From a bacterium (GTDB lineage Bacteria > Patescibacteriota > Minisyncoccia > Phycocordibacterales > Phycocordibacteraceae): a stretch of DNA of 44,160 bases. Positions 23,253 to 29,664 of this stretch are shown here, piece by piece. Location of the stretch: positions 1-44,160 of the forward strand of contig JAJYJQ010000004.1 in the NCBI GenBank assembly GCA_021789225.1, written 5' to 3'. Below the pieces are notes generated by a model. It did no database searches. It was not told where the DNA came from and worked only from the letters and a program-made list of their open reading frames with translations. Positions within the stretch are counted from its first letter, which is position 1. Each line of letters starts with the position of its first letter. A program made the translations under genes and the position numbers.

Positions 23253-23936
23253 ATGAAGACGAGCACGGTCATCCCCATCGCGATCCTGATCGGCGGCGCC
23301 ATCGTCGCGGCTGCCGTCTACTTTACAACCTCAGCGCGCCTCTCACCCGGAAAATACGGCAAAGATAATCCCGCCGCCATGCGCCCAGTCAGCTCGGAAG
23401 ACCACATCCTCGGCAACCCTGGCGCGCCAGTGAAGGTGGTCGAGTATTCCGACTTCGATTGCGAGTATTGCAGCGAGTTCCAGCAGACGATGCATCGCGC
23501 GCTCGACTCGTACGGCCCCGCTGGAAACGTGGCGTGGATCTTCCGCGAGTTCCCGCTCACCGAGCTGCACCCCGACGCGTTTAAGACAGCCGTCGCTGCC
23601 GAGTGCGTCGCGAAGACCGCCGGCGAGGATGCGTTCTGGAAATTCACCGACCTGCTCTACGCGCACCAGCCGGTCGCGCCCTCCTCATTCGGCGAATACG
23701 CGCGCCAGGCAGGCGCCGACCCGAGCGCTGTCGCCTCCTGCATCGTCGACGGCTCCATGGACGCACGCGTCACTGCCGACCGAGAGAACGCGCTCGAGAT
23801 GAACGCACCCGGCACGCCCTACGCCATCATCGTCGCCGACGGCGCCGCGCCAGTCGTCATAAGCAGCTCCTACCCCTACAACTACATCAAACAGCAAATC
23901 GACACCGCCCTCTCCATCGCCGGCAAGCGCCCTTGA
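23253..23936 (+). CDS. DsbA-family thiol-disulfide oxidoreductase, membrane-anchored
   Basis: A 227-residue protein. Residues 6-26 form an N-terminal membrane anchor. A thioredoxin-fold domain follows: VKVVEYSDFDCEYC carries the CxxC active site (CEYC), then an inserted helical domain, then GTPY with the cis-proline. This matches the DsbA/BdbD-like Thioredoxin_4 group found in Gram-positive and CPR bacteria, which form or shuffle disulfides in exported proteins outside the membrane. Possible clients in this window are the cysteine-containing secreted paralogues at 7.5-8.5 kb, but that is only a guess from proximity. Confidence 0.88.
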   Translation: MKTSTVIPIAILIGGAIVAAAVYFTTSARLSPGKYGKDNPAAMRPVSSEDHILGNPGAPVKVVEYSDFDCEYCSEFQQTMHRALDSYGPAGNVAWIFREFPLTELHPDAFKTAVAAECVAKTAGEDAFWKFTDLLYAHQPVAPSSFGEYARQAGADPSAVASCIVDGSMDARVTADRENALEMNAPGTPYAIIVADGAAPVVISSSYPYNYIKQQIDTALSIAGKRP

Positions 23937-23960
23937 CAAATTATGTGCATCATGTAAATA
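23933..23960 (+). promoter_or_regulatory. Promoter of the gene at 24054 with shared leader cassette
   Basis: TTGACA, 16 bases, then TAAATA. The -35 box overlaps the last codons of the DsbA-like gene. About 87 bases of leader follow, with AGTTCTTTGA and CTACCTAC at 23976-23994. The same motif at the same distance from TTGACA (43 bases) occurs upstream of the gene at 25553. Confidence 0.65.
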
Positions 23961-24053
23961 TAAGAACAGCTAAAAAGTTCTTTGACTACCTACTTGTTGG
24001 TGGCCAAGGATTTCCCTTGTAATCAAGCCTGAAAGGGCGAAAAGGAGGATTCC

Positions 24054-24464
24054 ATGAAGAAACTGTACGTCGAGGTAATCGGATCCCGATACGCTTTCGG
24101 CCTGACTGAGATGCAGAAAAGCATTTCTCAACACATGGAGGAGAAAGGATATCGATTGGTTGCTACTCTTGAGGAAACGGACCTTGGCCTGTTCGTGCTA
24201 CCCATGCGGTCCCAATCGCATTCTTTTGAATGGCTTCGGCACATTGAAGGCGAGAAGTGCTTGATCGGAATCTACGGCAGCCCCCTCGAGATTGAAGACA
24301 CGTTTGGATACGATTCATACAAAAAAGGTAGGCGGGCAGCAGCCTGTTTTGGCGGTCCCCAGGTGTTGGTAGAGGACATTATAATCTACACGGGCGACTG
24401 GTTTGAGAGAGCTGTCGCAAAATGTGCTCACCAAATCTTCAAGAACTTGAATCCACACGTGTAG
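24054..24464 (+). CDS. Unknown protein with accessory-type expression signals
   Basis: A 136-residue soluble protein with AGGAGG five bases before the ATG. Composition is ordinary. The layout of strands (LYVEVIGS, YRLVATLEE, LGLFVLPM, CLIGIYGS, VLVEDIIIYTG) alternating with helices suggests a small Rossmann-like or other alpha/beta fold. The phrase EETDLGLFVLPM could mark a flavodoxin- or nucleotide-binding-like strand, but I recognise no family. It has its own sigma70-type promoter, a structured leader and a terminator, and so is a self-contained unit. Confidence 0.65.
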   Translation: MKKLYVEVIGSRYAFGLTEMQKSISQHMEEKGYRLVATLEETDLGLFVLPMRSQSHSFEWLRHIEGEKCLIGIYGSPLEIEDTFGYDSYKKGRRAAACFGGPQVLVEDIIIYTGDWFERAVAKCAHQIFKNLNPHV

Positions 24465-24480
24465 GCAGTCCGGTTTAACC

Positions 24481-24520
24481 CAATCCCCCGCGTCTGGATG
24501 GCGTGGGGTTGTTTGTTTTT
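24481..24520 (+). terminator. Rho-independent terminator of the gene at 24054
   Basis: An 11-base stem with two mismatched positions (CAATCCCCCGC against GCGTGGGGTTG) and a nine-base loop is followed by TTTGTTTTT. Confidence 0.75.
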
Positions 24521-24524
24521 GCGC

Positions 24525-24590
24525 GTCGGCATCTTCGGCTTCGCCGAGCGCTGCGCCTTGCTCCGCCTCCCCCACCGGCACAAGCACCTT
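24525..24590 (-). pseudogene. Fragment duplicated from the end of the UvrD-like gene
   Basis: Read on the minus strand this stretch codes for KVLVPVGEAEQGAAL, nearly identical to the KQVLVPVGEAEQEAAL near the C-terminus of the helicase gene (DNA around 25845-25890). A run of about 22 bases is identical at the DNA level. No start codon, promoter or rest of the gene is present, so it is a remnant of a partial duplication. The remainder of 24591-24779 holds promoter-like elements and no supportable gene. Confidence 0.55.
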
Positions 24591-24641
24591 CGGAAATATG
24601 TCTGATCATCTCGGCGACATGAAATCCGCGTGAAAAGGTTT

Positions 24642-24670
24642 TTGTACGAAAATGGCGTTTATGCTACAGT
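24642..24670 (+). promoter_or_regulatory. Promoter-like site directed antisense to the gene at 24780-25274
   Basis: TTGTAC, 17 bases, then TACAGT on the plus strand, with a second isolated TATAAT at 24713-24718 followed by GAGGGAGG. No convincing plus-strand gene follows; the transcript would run into the complementary strand of the nuclease-like gene. An antisense RNA is possible. Confidence 0.4.
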
Positions 24671-24779
24671 GTATTTATCCACAGTCACGGAGAATGTGTT
24701 CTTTGTCATCGTTATAATAGAGGGAGGTTGCGAATTCTTGTGGGGCTGAAAAGCAGAAATTCGGCTCTACTGCAGGTCG

Positions 24780-25274
24780 CTAGTAGACTGGCTTGCCAGC
24801 ATCCAATGCGACACGATGGGAGGTGGTGCCGTCTCCCCAGCTCCACAAGAGCACGCAACCTTTCCCACTCGCGAGATACCGTTCGCGCTTCTCAAAGACA
24901 GTGACGATTTCCACCTCCTTCTCGGAAACGATTTCAACGATGCAAATATACTCCTGCTCCTTGAGTGGACCGACCAAACAAAATCCGCCGCGCTTGCTTC
25001 CCGGCTTGTTGCGATACACCTGCGCCGGTCTTTTTACGAGGGCATGAAGCGTATCCAAAATGAGCTGGTACTCCGCAGCAGTTCTCTGCTCGTATACGTG
25101 CTTGAGTGCACGCGTGGTGATATACGCCGACCCAGCTCCAGATAGACCCAACACTTTCGAGACAGCGCGCGTGAGCGTACATACCTTGTCCCGACCGGTA
25201 CCGACAATTTCTCCTTTGTAGGTCCCCTGAATATACGCTTCGTGCATTTCGTGAAGCACTCTTCGTTGCGGCAT
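24780..25274 (-). CDS. Possible BECR-fold (barnase/EndoU/RelE-like) nuclease
   Basis: A 164-residue protein. The start at 25274 is chosen because TATAAT lies seven bases upstream; an ATG three codons earlier overlaps that box. The middle has the pattern seen in phage-type PBECR domains: an ITTRALKHVYEQRT helix with a conserved His, LHALVKRPAQVYRN, a strand GFCLVGP, strands EYICIVEIV and EIVTVFEKRERYL, then a C-terminal LWSWGDGT. Such domains are RNA-cleaving toxins or phage enzymes. I am not certain of the family. It is leaderless, unlike the other accessory genes around it, and has an opposing promoter at its 3' end. Confidence 0.45.
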   Translation of the reverse strand: MPQRRVLHEMHEAYIQGTYKGEIVGTGRDKVCTLTRAVSKVLGLSGAGSAYITTRALKHVYEQRTAAEYQLILDTLHALVKRPAQVYRNKPGSKRGGFCLVGPLKEQEYICIVEIVSEKEVEIVTVFEKRERYLASGKGCVLLWSWGDGTTSHRVALDAGKPVY

Positions 25275-25317
25275 GATTCTCATTATACCGCTATGCTCAT
25301 GGCGGGTTTCACCTTAA

Positions 25318-25352
25318 AAGTCGCGTGCGGCGCTTCGCGCCGCACGCGACTT
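25318..25352. repeat. Perfect 16-bp GC-rich hairpin between divergent promoters
   Basis: Arms 25318-25333 and 25337-25352 pair perfectly around TTC. It lies between the leaderless minus-strand start at 25274 and the plus-strand promoter at 25370. It resembles the UUCG-type terminators elsewhere in the window, but no gene ends here. Confidence 0.5.
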
Positions 25353-25369
25353 CCTACCCCGCCTAATGC

Positions 25370-25397
25370 TTGACAAATATCAGACCTCATGTATCAT
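25370..25397 (+). promoter_or_regulatory. Promoter of the 41-residue ORF, shared cassette copy 2
   Basis: TTGACA, 16 bases, then TATCAT. TTGACAAAT and CATGTA are shared with the promoter at 23933, as is AGTTCTTTGA plus CTACCTAC downstream (25413-25433). Confidence 0.65.
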
Positions 25398-25403
25398 ATT
25401 GGG

Positions 25404-25552
25404 CAGGATAGAAGTTCTTTGAGACTACCTACCTGCGAACTGTGGTCATAGCCAAAAGCGGCTTATTTCTAGGCCTTTCTTGGCTATGACCACGGGGAGT
25501 CGTGGCTTCATCTAGGAAATCAAAAGCCCGTTACGGGTGAAGGAGGTGTCTC
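25404..25552 (+). ncRNA. Structured 149-base leader or small RNA upstream of the 41-residue ORF
   Basis: After the shared AGTTCTTTGA/CTACCTAC motif there is a perfect 14-base stem (GTGGTCATAGCCAA and its complement) with a 24-base loop, then a short CCCG-TTA-CGGG hairpin directly before AAGGAGG. The leader is longer than the gene it precedes. It may be a cis-regulatory RNA or the true product of the locus; I know no matching family. Confidence 0.45.
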
Positions 25553-25678
25553 ATGGACGGGTCTTCGCTTGCTATTGTGTCAGGAGTGCTCGGTGGCATC
25601 TTCGGGTCTGCGTGCCTGAGACTACTCCGGGCGATTGGCCGTCGCCCCAACAAGCAAACACCCAAGAGCACGAAGTAG
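25553..25678 (+). CDS. 41-residue membrane peptide
   Basis: A short gene with AAGGAGG six bases before ATG and a TAG stop. The product has a hydrophobic segment (SSLAIVSGVLGGIFGSACL, residues 4-22), then a basic tail (RLLRAIGRRP, NKQTPKSTK). This is a single-helix peptide with a positively charged cytoplasmic end. It has its own promoter, a long structured leader and a terminator. Small membrane peptides of this shape include type I toxins, phage holins and regulators of membrane complexes; nothing in the sequence decides among these. Confidence 0.6.
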   Translation: MDGSSLAIVSGVLGGIFGSACLRLLRAIGRRPNKQTPKSTK

Positions 25679-25707
25679 CGGTTTTTTCCTTCGAGGAAGG
25701 AAAAACG

Positions 25708-25735
25708 AGGTCTCGCATCGCTGCGAGACCTTTTC
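25708..25735. terminator. Terminator between the small ORF and the UvrD-like gene
   Basis: A perfect ten-base AGGTCTCGCA stem with a TCGC loop is followed by TTTTC. A second ten-base hairpin with flanking T and A tracts lies at 25682-25705. Together they probably end both convergent genes. Confidence 0.75.
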
Positions 25736-25749
25736 ATTTATGCAGGAGA

Positions 25750-28700
25750 CTATTGCTCCAGCAACGCGAGGAGGGCGTCGTAGGCAGAGGGGGCGCCGCG
25801 GCGCCAGGTGAGGGAGCGCAGCTCGCGGACGACCGTGTCTACATCGGCGAGCGCGGCCTCCTGCTCCGCCTCCCCCACCGGCACGAGCACTTGTTTTATA
25901 CCTGCATCCGAAATGCCCAGCAGCTCGGCACCGGCGACGGGCTCTTTGTTTGCCGCAAGCATCGCGGCGTAGAGCGCGAGCTGGCGTGCGTAGCCTTCGT
26001 TTTTTGCCGAGACGCTGCTGCCTGTTTTGAAATCTGCCACCACGAGCGCACCGCCGTTTTTAAACACCACGTCGATCTTGCCGCCAAACGTCACCGGCGC
26101 GCCCTCCACCACGCGCGTCAGCGAGAATGCTTTTTCAATGTGCTCAGGCGCGCCCAACGCTGAGAGCTCTGGCAGCGCTGCGGCAAACGCTGCGCGCGCA
26201 TCGCGCTTGAGTTTCTCGAAGGTCGCGTCGCGCGGGAGGAGTGAGCGGTCAAAGGAGCGCGCGAGCGTAGCGAGCGCGTCTTCTTCGCTTGCGCCCGAGA
26301 GCGCTGCGGCGAGTGCGGCGTGCAGCGCGTTGCCGTAGACCAAGGGCGCCGTGGGCGGCTCCTGGATCCTGAGCACGCGCCGCGCGAAAAATGTCGCTGG
26401 CGACTCCAAGTATTCGTTTACGGCCGAAGGCGAAAGCCCTTCCGTTTCGAGATAGCGCTCGATGAGCGCGCGAACTTTCTCCGGCGCGGAAACGGTCGTA
26501 TGCAAAAGCGGCAGCGCCTCGCTCTCGACCGGCGTTTCGGGCAAGCCAGCTGGCAGCAGGCTCGTCGGCAGCCGGTCGCGCCCCTCGGCGCTCGCGCGAG
26601 CATAGGAAAGATACGCATGATCCTTAGCACGCGTGAGCGCCACATAGAAAAGCCGGCGCGCATCATCAAGCGACTGTTTGTTTTCAAACGGCGAAGGCAG
26701 CAGCGCGGCGCGACCGCCCTTCTCCCACGCGTTTTCCGTGCAGTCAGGAATGAGCACGTACCGAAACTCCATGCCTTTGGCTTTGTGCGCCGTGATGACC
26801 GTCACAAACCCTTCCCGCTCTGTGACAGACACTTTCACCGGCGAGAGGCCGTGTTCACGCGCTCGCGAGAGCGCCGCAAACGCTTCGGCAAATGTCGCCC
26901 CCTCGGTGAGACGCGCCGCAGATTCCAAATGCTCCATGAGCTTGCGCACGAGTGCGATATCGTCCACGTGCTCGGCATGCGAGAGGAAGTAGTCGCGTGC
27001 GCCACTCTCGGCAAAGACATAGGAGAAAGTCGCGATGGGTGTTTCGCTACGCGCTTTCTGCACGCACGTCGTGATGACGCGCGCGGTCTCGGGGTATGCG
27101 CGTGCGAGTGCACTCGTGAGGTCGCGGTCGCTCGTGGTGCGCAAAAATACCAAGAGCTCCGCAATGTTGGACACCGGATGTCCAACATGCCACCAGGGGG
27201 CGAGGAGAGCTTCGCGGAGGCTGCCGAGCGCGGTCGGGTCAGCCACGTACTGCATGAGCGCCATAAGAGCACGCATGAGTGGCCGGCCTGTGAGCGAGAG
27301 GTCGCCCGCACGCAAGACAGGCAGACCGCGCGCAATGAGCACGTCGGCAAAAAGATCGGCTGTGTCGTTCGTGCGCGCGATGACCGCGATCTCGTGCGGC
27401 GCGGCACCCTCCGCGATGAGCTGCTCGATGAGCACCGCTGCTTTCGCGCGCTCGTCGAGCGGGTCGAGTGCCTCGATACGCGAGACTCGCTCGCGCACGC
27501 CGTCTTCCCCATTTCCGCGATGTGCCGCAAGCGGCGCGTGGTCGCCCGTCAAGGGGCCTCTCCCAAAAATAACCCCCAAATCGCCCTCACCCAAAGCGTG
27601 GCGGCTGCGAGGCGCTGTTTCCGGCTGCGAGTCCGAACGGCTCGCACTCGACGTATCTCGATACGCCTCATGCTGCGCCGCGGGCTCTCGCTCGGAAACA
27701 GCGCCTCTCGCTTCGCCATTATTTTTGGGAGAGACCCCCGCCACCACTTCATGTGCTGCGTCGAGAATGTGCTGGTACGAACGGAACGAGGACGTGAGTG
27801 CAATCACGGTCGCGCGCGGGAAAAGCTCCGTGAACGCTTTGAATGCCCCGAGGTCAGCGCCTTGGAAGCGGTAGATCGCCTGCTTTTCATCACCCACCAC
27901 AAAAAGATTCGGATGGTCGTCATATGCGAAAAGTTCAAGCAGACGGTGCTGGAGCGCGTTTGCGTCTTGATGCTCATCCGCGAGGATGTACTGATAGCGC
28001 TCCTGCAGGTCGCTCCTCAGCCCCTCATCCGCCGCGATGCGTGCGATAACACTCGCGAGCATGTCGGAAAAATCCGAGAGGTGGCGCTCATCTTTGAGTG
28101 CCTCGTAGCGCTCGAATACGCGCACTGCCTCCTCCACCTTATCGAAACGCGCGAGCTTCTCCTGCCCCGCTTTTGTGAGCTCGCCCGCGTGTTCGCCGCG
28201 CTTGTAGCGGAGTGATTCGTCAGCCCCGAGCGCTTCGGCGGCTTCTTTCCCCCACGCGCGATACGCATCTAGTGACATCGCCTCGCGTGTGAGCGTGTCG
28301 TACAGGGAGCGCAAGTCGCGCAGATAGGTGTAGGGTGCTTTGGCGGGTCGGAGCGTATCGAGCTCGGCAGTGTCTATTGCTTCGCGCAGGAGGAGCGTCT
28401 GCTCCACATCGCCCATGAGCCGCCGGTCGGCTTCAGCAGCAAACGCATCCGGATACTCCGCGCGCACGAGCTCTGCAAAGCCGTGAAAAGTGGTAATGGT
28501 CACCTTGCGCGCCGTCTCCTCGCCGATGAGCAGCGCAAGCCGCCGCCGCATCGTGCGCGCAGCCGAGTCGGTGAATGTGAGCGCGAGGACCGCGTCGGGC
28601 TTCGCCTGGGTAACGCGCAAGATGTTTGCGATGCGAAGCGTCAGGATGTGGGTCTTCCCCGTGCCCGGGCCCGCGAGCACCATCACCGGCCCCTCCACCG

Positions 28701-28758
28701 TATCCACCGCCTGCCGCTGCTCCTTCGTGAGCCGCGCGTATGCCGAATCAAAATCCAT
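25750..28758 (-). CDS. UvrD/AddA-type DNA helicase with C-terminal RecB-like nuclease domain
   Basis: A 1002-residue SF1A helicase. Order of features: Q-motif and Walker A AGPGTGKT (about 29-36), TFTDSAARTMRRRL (Ia), TFHGFAEL, ILADEHQDAN (Walker B, motif II), VVGDEKQAIYRFQGA (III), LTSSFRS (IV), TAHKAKGMEFRYVLI (V) and LFYVALTRAKDHAYLS (VI), then a PD-(D/E)XK nuclease domain with GKIDVV and VVADFKTGS and an RQLALYAAML tail. It would unwind and cut DNA during repair, like AddA or RecB. TATAAT lies six bases before the ATG (leaderless). Two DNA repeats lie inside the frame: a family A hairpin (27558-27733, about residues 342-401) and a palindrome at 27164-27188. Confidence 0.88.
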   Translation of the reverse strand: MDFDSAYARLTKEQRQAVDTVEGPVMVLAGPGTGKTHILTLRIANILRVTQAKPDAVLALTFTDSAARTMRRRLALLIGEETARKVTITTFHGFAELVRAEYPDAFAAEADRRLMGDVEQTLLLREAIDTAELDTLRPAKAPYTYLRDLRSLYDTLTREAMSLDAYRAWGKEAAEALGADESLRYKRGEHAGELTKAGQEKLARFDKVEEAVRVFERYEALKDERHLSDFSDMLASVIARIAADEGLRSDLQERYQYILADEHQDANALQHRLLELFAYDDHPNLFVVGDEKQAIYRFQGADLGAFKAFTELFPRATVIALTSSFRSYQHILDAAHEVVAGVSPKNNGEARGAVSEREPAAQHEAYRDTSSASRSDSQPETAPRSRHALGEGDLGVIFGRGPLTGDHAPLAAHRGNGEDGVRERVSRIEALDPLDERAKAAVLIEQLIAEGAAPHEIAVIARTNDTADLFADVLIARGLPVLRAGDLSLTGRPLMRALMALMQYVADPTALGSLREALLAPWWHVGHPVSNIAELLVFLRTTSDRDLTSALARAYPETARVITTCVQKARSETPIATFSYVFAESGARDYFLSHAEHVDDIALVRKLMEHLESAARLTEGATFAEAFAALSRAREHGLSPVKVSVTEREGFVTVITAHKAKGMEFRYVLIPDCTENAWEKGGRAALLPSPFENKQSLDDARRLFYVALTRAKDHAYLSYARASAEGRDRLPTSLLPAGLPETPVESEALPLLHTTVSAPEKVRALIERYLETEGLSPSAVNEYLESPATFFARRVLRIQEPPTAPLVYGNALHAALAAALSGASEEDALATLARSFDRSLLPRDATFEKLKRDARAAFAAALPELSALGAPEHIEKAFSLTRVVEGAPVTFGGKIDVVFKNGGALVVADFKTGSSVSAKNEGYARQLALYAAMLAANKEPVAGAELLGISDAGIKQVLVPVGEAEQEAALADVDTVVRELRSLTWRRGAPSAYDALLALLEQ
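27164..27188. repeat. Intragenic palindrome in the UvrD-like gene
   Basis: Ten-base arms (ATGTTGGACA and its complement) around CCGGA. The encoded peptide HVGHPVSNI has the same spacing of Val-Gly and Ser-x-Ile as NVGRATSHI encoded by the prmC palindrome. Confidence 0.55.
27558..27733. repeat. Foldback element, hairpin family A copy 3, inside the UvrD-like gene
   Basis: Outer arms CTCTCCCAAAAATAA (27558-27572, complement 27719-27733) and inner arms GAGGCGCTGTTTCCG (27609-27623, complement 27693-27707) are perfect 15-base repeats. The core has GGCTGCGA, an apical CGTATC/GATACG stem and TCTCGCTCG, as in copies 1 and 2. The reading frame of the helicase stays open and gains a polar, Ser/Arg/Glu-rich loop of about 60 residues. 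Confidence 0.75.
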
Positions 28759-28764
28759 ACCGAC

Positions 28765-28770
28765 ATTATA
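28765..28770 (-). promoter_or_regulatory. -10 box TATAAT for the leaderless UvrD-like gene
   Basis: On the minus strand TATAAT lies six bases before the ATG at 28758. No Shine-Dalgarno sequence is present. Confidence 0.65.
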
Positions 28771-28799
28771 CGCGATGCCTGTAATCCACCGAAAAATCC

Positions 28800-28828
28800 T
28801 TGATTTACCTACTCGTACGGCGTATCAT
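28800..28828 (+). promoter_or_regulatory. Promoter of the gene at 28883
   Basis: TTGATT, 17 bases, then TATCAT. A leader of about 48 bases follows and ends in GGGGAGGAG before a GTG start. Confidence 0.6.
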
Positions 28829-28882
28829 GCAGGGAGTTTAGGGAATAGGTTCACCATCAATCAAACCTGGGGAGGAGAAAAG

Positions 28883-29596
28883 GTGGAAGAAGAATTTCCG
28901 TTGTTCTTTTGCGTTACCGGTTTACGCGGCACACGCCGCACGAGTGTCTTCAACGAACTCAAATCTCAGCTGCCGGGATTATATCCGGGGTTGAAATATG
29001 CGTTCTTTGAAGACCCCTTTGAGAAATTGGTTCACCCATTGCTCTGGCAGCGAGACAAAGACCCTGTCTCGCGGCTTTTCTCTGCGTGGGCGCTCATGAA
29101 TGAGCGCACCTGCGAGATCACTCGCGCCATAAACGCAGCAACGCCGCCCGACGTCATCGTCATTGATGGATTCGGCGCGAATGCCGTGCTTTACGCGACC
29201 GCGCGCGTTCCGAGCCGCTGCAAGTTCAAAGATGCCGAGCTCGACCGTCTGGATGACCAGGCGCTGACGATGCATCACAGTATCGTGGAAGCGCGCGTGC
29301 GCGGACAAGGCGTCAAACCGCCCGAGTACATCATCACCTGCGCCGATGAGCCCGTGGTCACGGCGTATCTGAAAGAAACGCTGCCTGATCTGGCCTCACA
29401 GCTGTCCGATCCCGAGTGGAATGCATTCATCCAGCACGAAAAACATATGCTGGATCGGTATTTTGCGCCGGGAAGTGGCCAGACATGCATCGGCAAGCTT
29501 GATGCGGCGATGTCGCTTCAGGCGATGGTTGATGAAGCAATGCTACTCATTCACACGCGTATCGCCGTGACGTTCGGCGAAGAAATCGCCGCTTAG
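28883..29596 (+). CDS. P-loop kinase-like protein with degenerate Walker A
   Basis: A 237-residue protein. The start is a GTG with GGGGAGGAG five bases upstream; longer in-frame versions overlap the UvrD-like gene and its promoter. The order of segments resembles thymidylate kinase and related nucleoside-phosphate kinases: an N-terminal strand and loop (FFCVTGLRGTRRTSVF) where the P-loop would be, a helix with SRLFSAWALMNERTCEI, then DVIVIDGFGANAVLYA like the DR(Y/F) strand of kinases. The loop lacks the lysine of GxxGxGK(S/T), so it may bind nucleotide poorly or not at all. The family is uncertain. Confidence 0.55.
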   Translation: MEEEFPLFFCVTGLRGTRRTSVFNELKSQLPGLYPGLKYAFFEDPFEKLVHPLLWQRDKDPVSRLFSAWALMNERTCEITRAINAATPPDVIVIDGFGANAVLYATARVPSRCKFKDAELDRLDDQALTMHHSIVEARVRGQGVKPPEYIITCADEPVVTAYLKETLPDLASQLSDPEWNAFIQHEKHMLDRYFAPGSGQTCIGKLDAAMSLQAMVDEAMLLIHTRIAVTFGEEIAA

Positions 29597-29615
29597 CGGC
29601 ATCAATCCGAACCGG

Positions 29616-29650
29616 AAAGGCCGACTGCTTTTGCAGTCGGCCTTTATTCT
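29616..29650. terminator. Terminator between convergent genes
   Basis: A perfect 13-base AAAGGCCGACTGC stem with a TTTT loop is followed by ATTCTTTTC on the plus strand. It serves the kinase-like gene and perhaps the hydrogenase-like operon on the other strand. Confidence 0.75.
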
Positions 29651-29664
29651 TTTCTTGTCTTGAG

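Noticed and set aside
24721-24900. Plus-strand gene after TATAAT and GAGGGAGG near 24713-24728
   Set aside because: No start codon at a suitable distance, and the open frame is antisense to the better-supported minus-strand gene.
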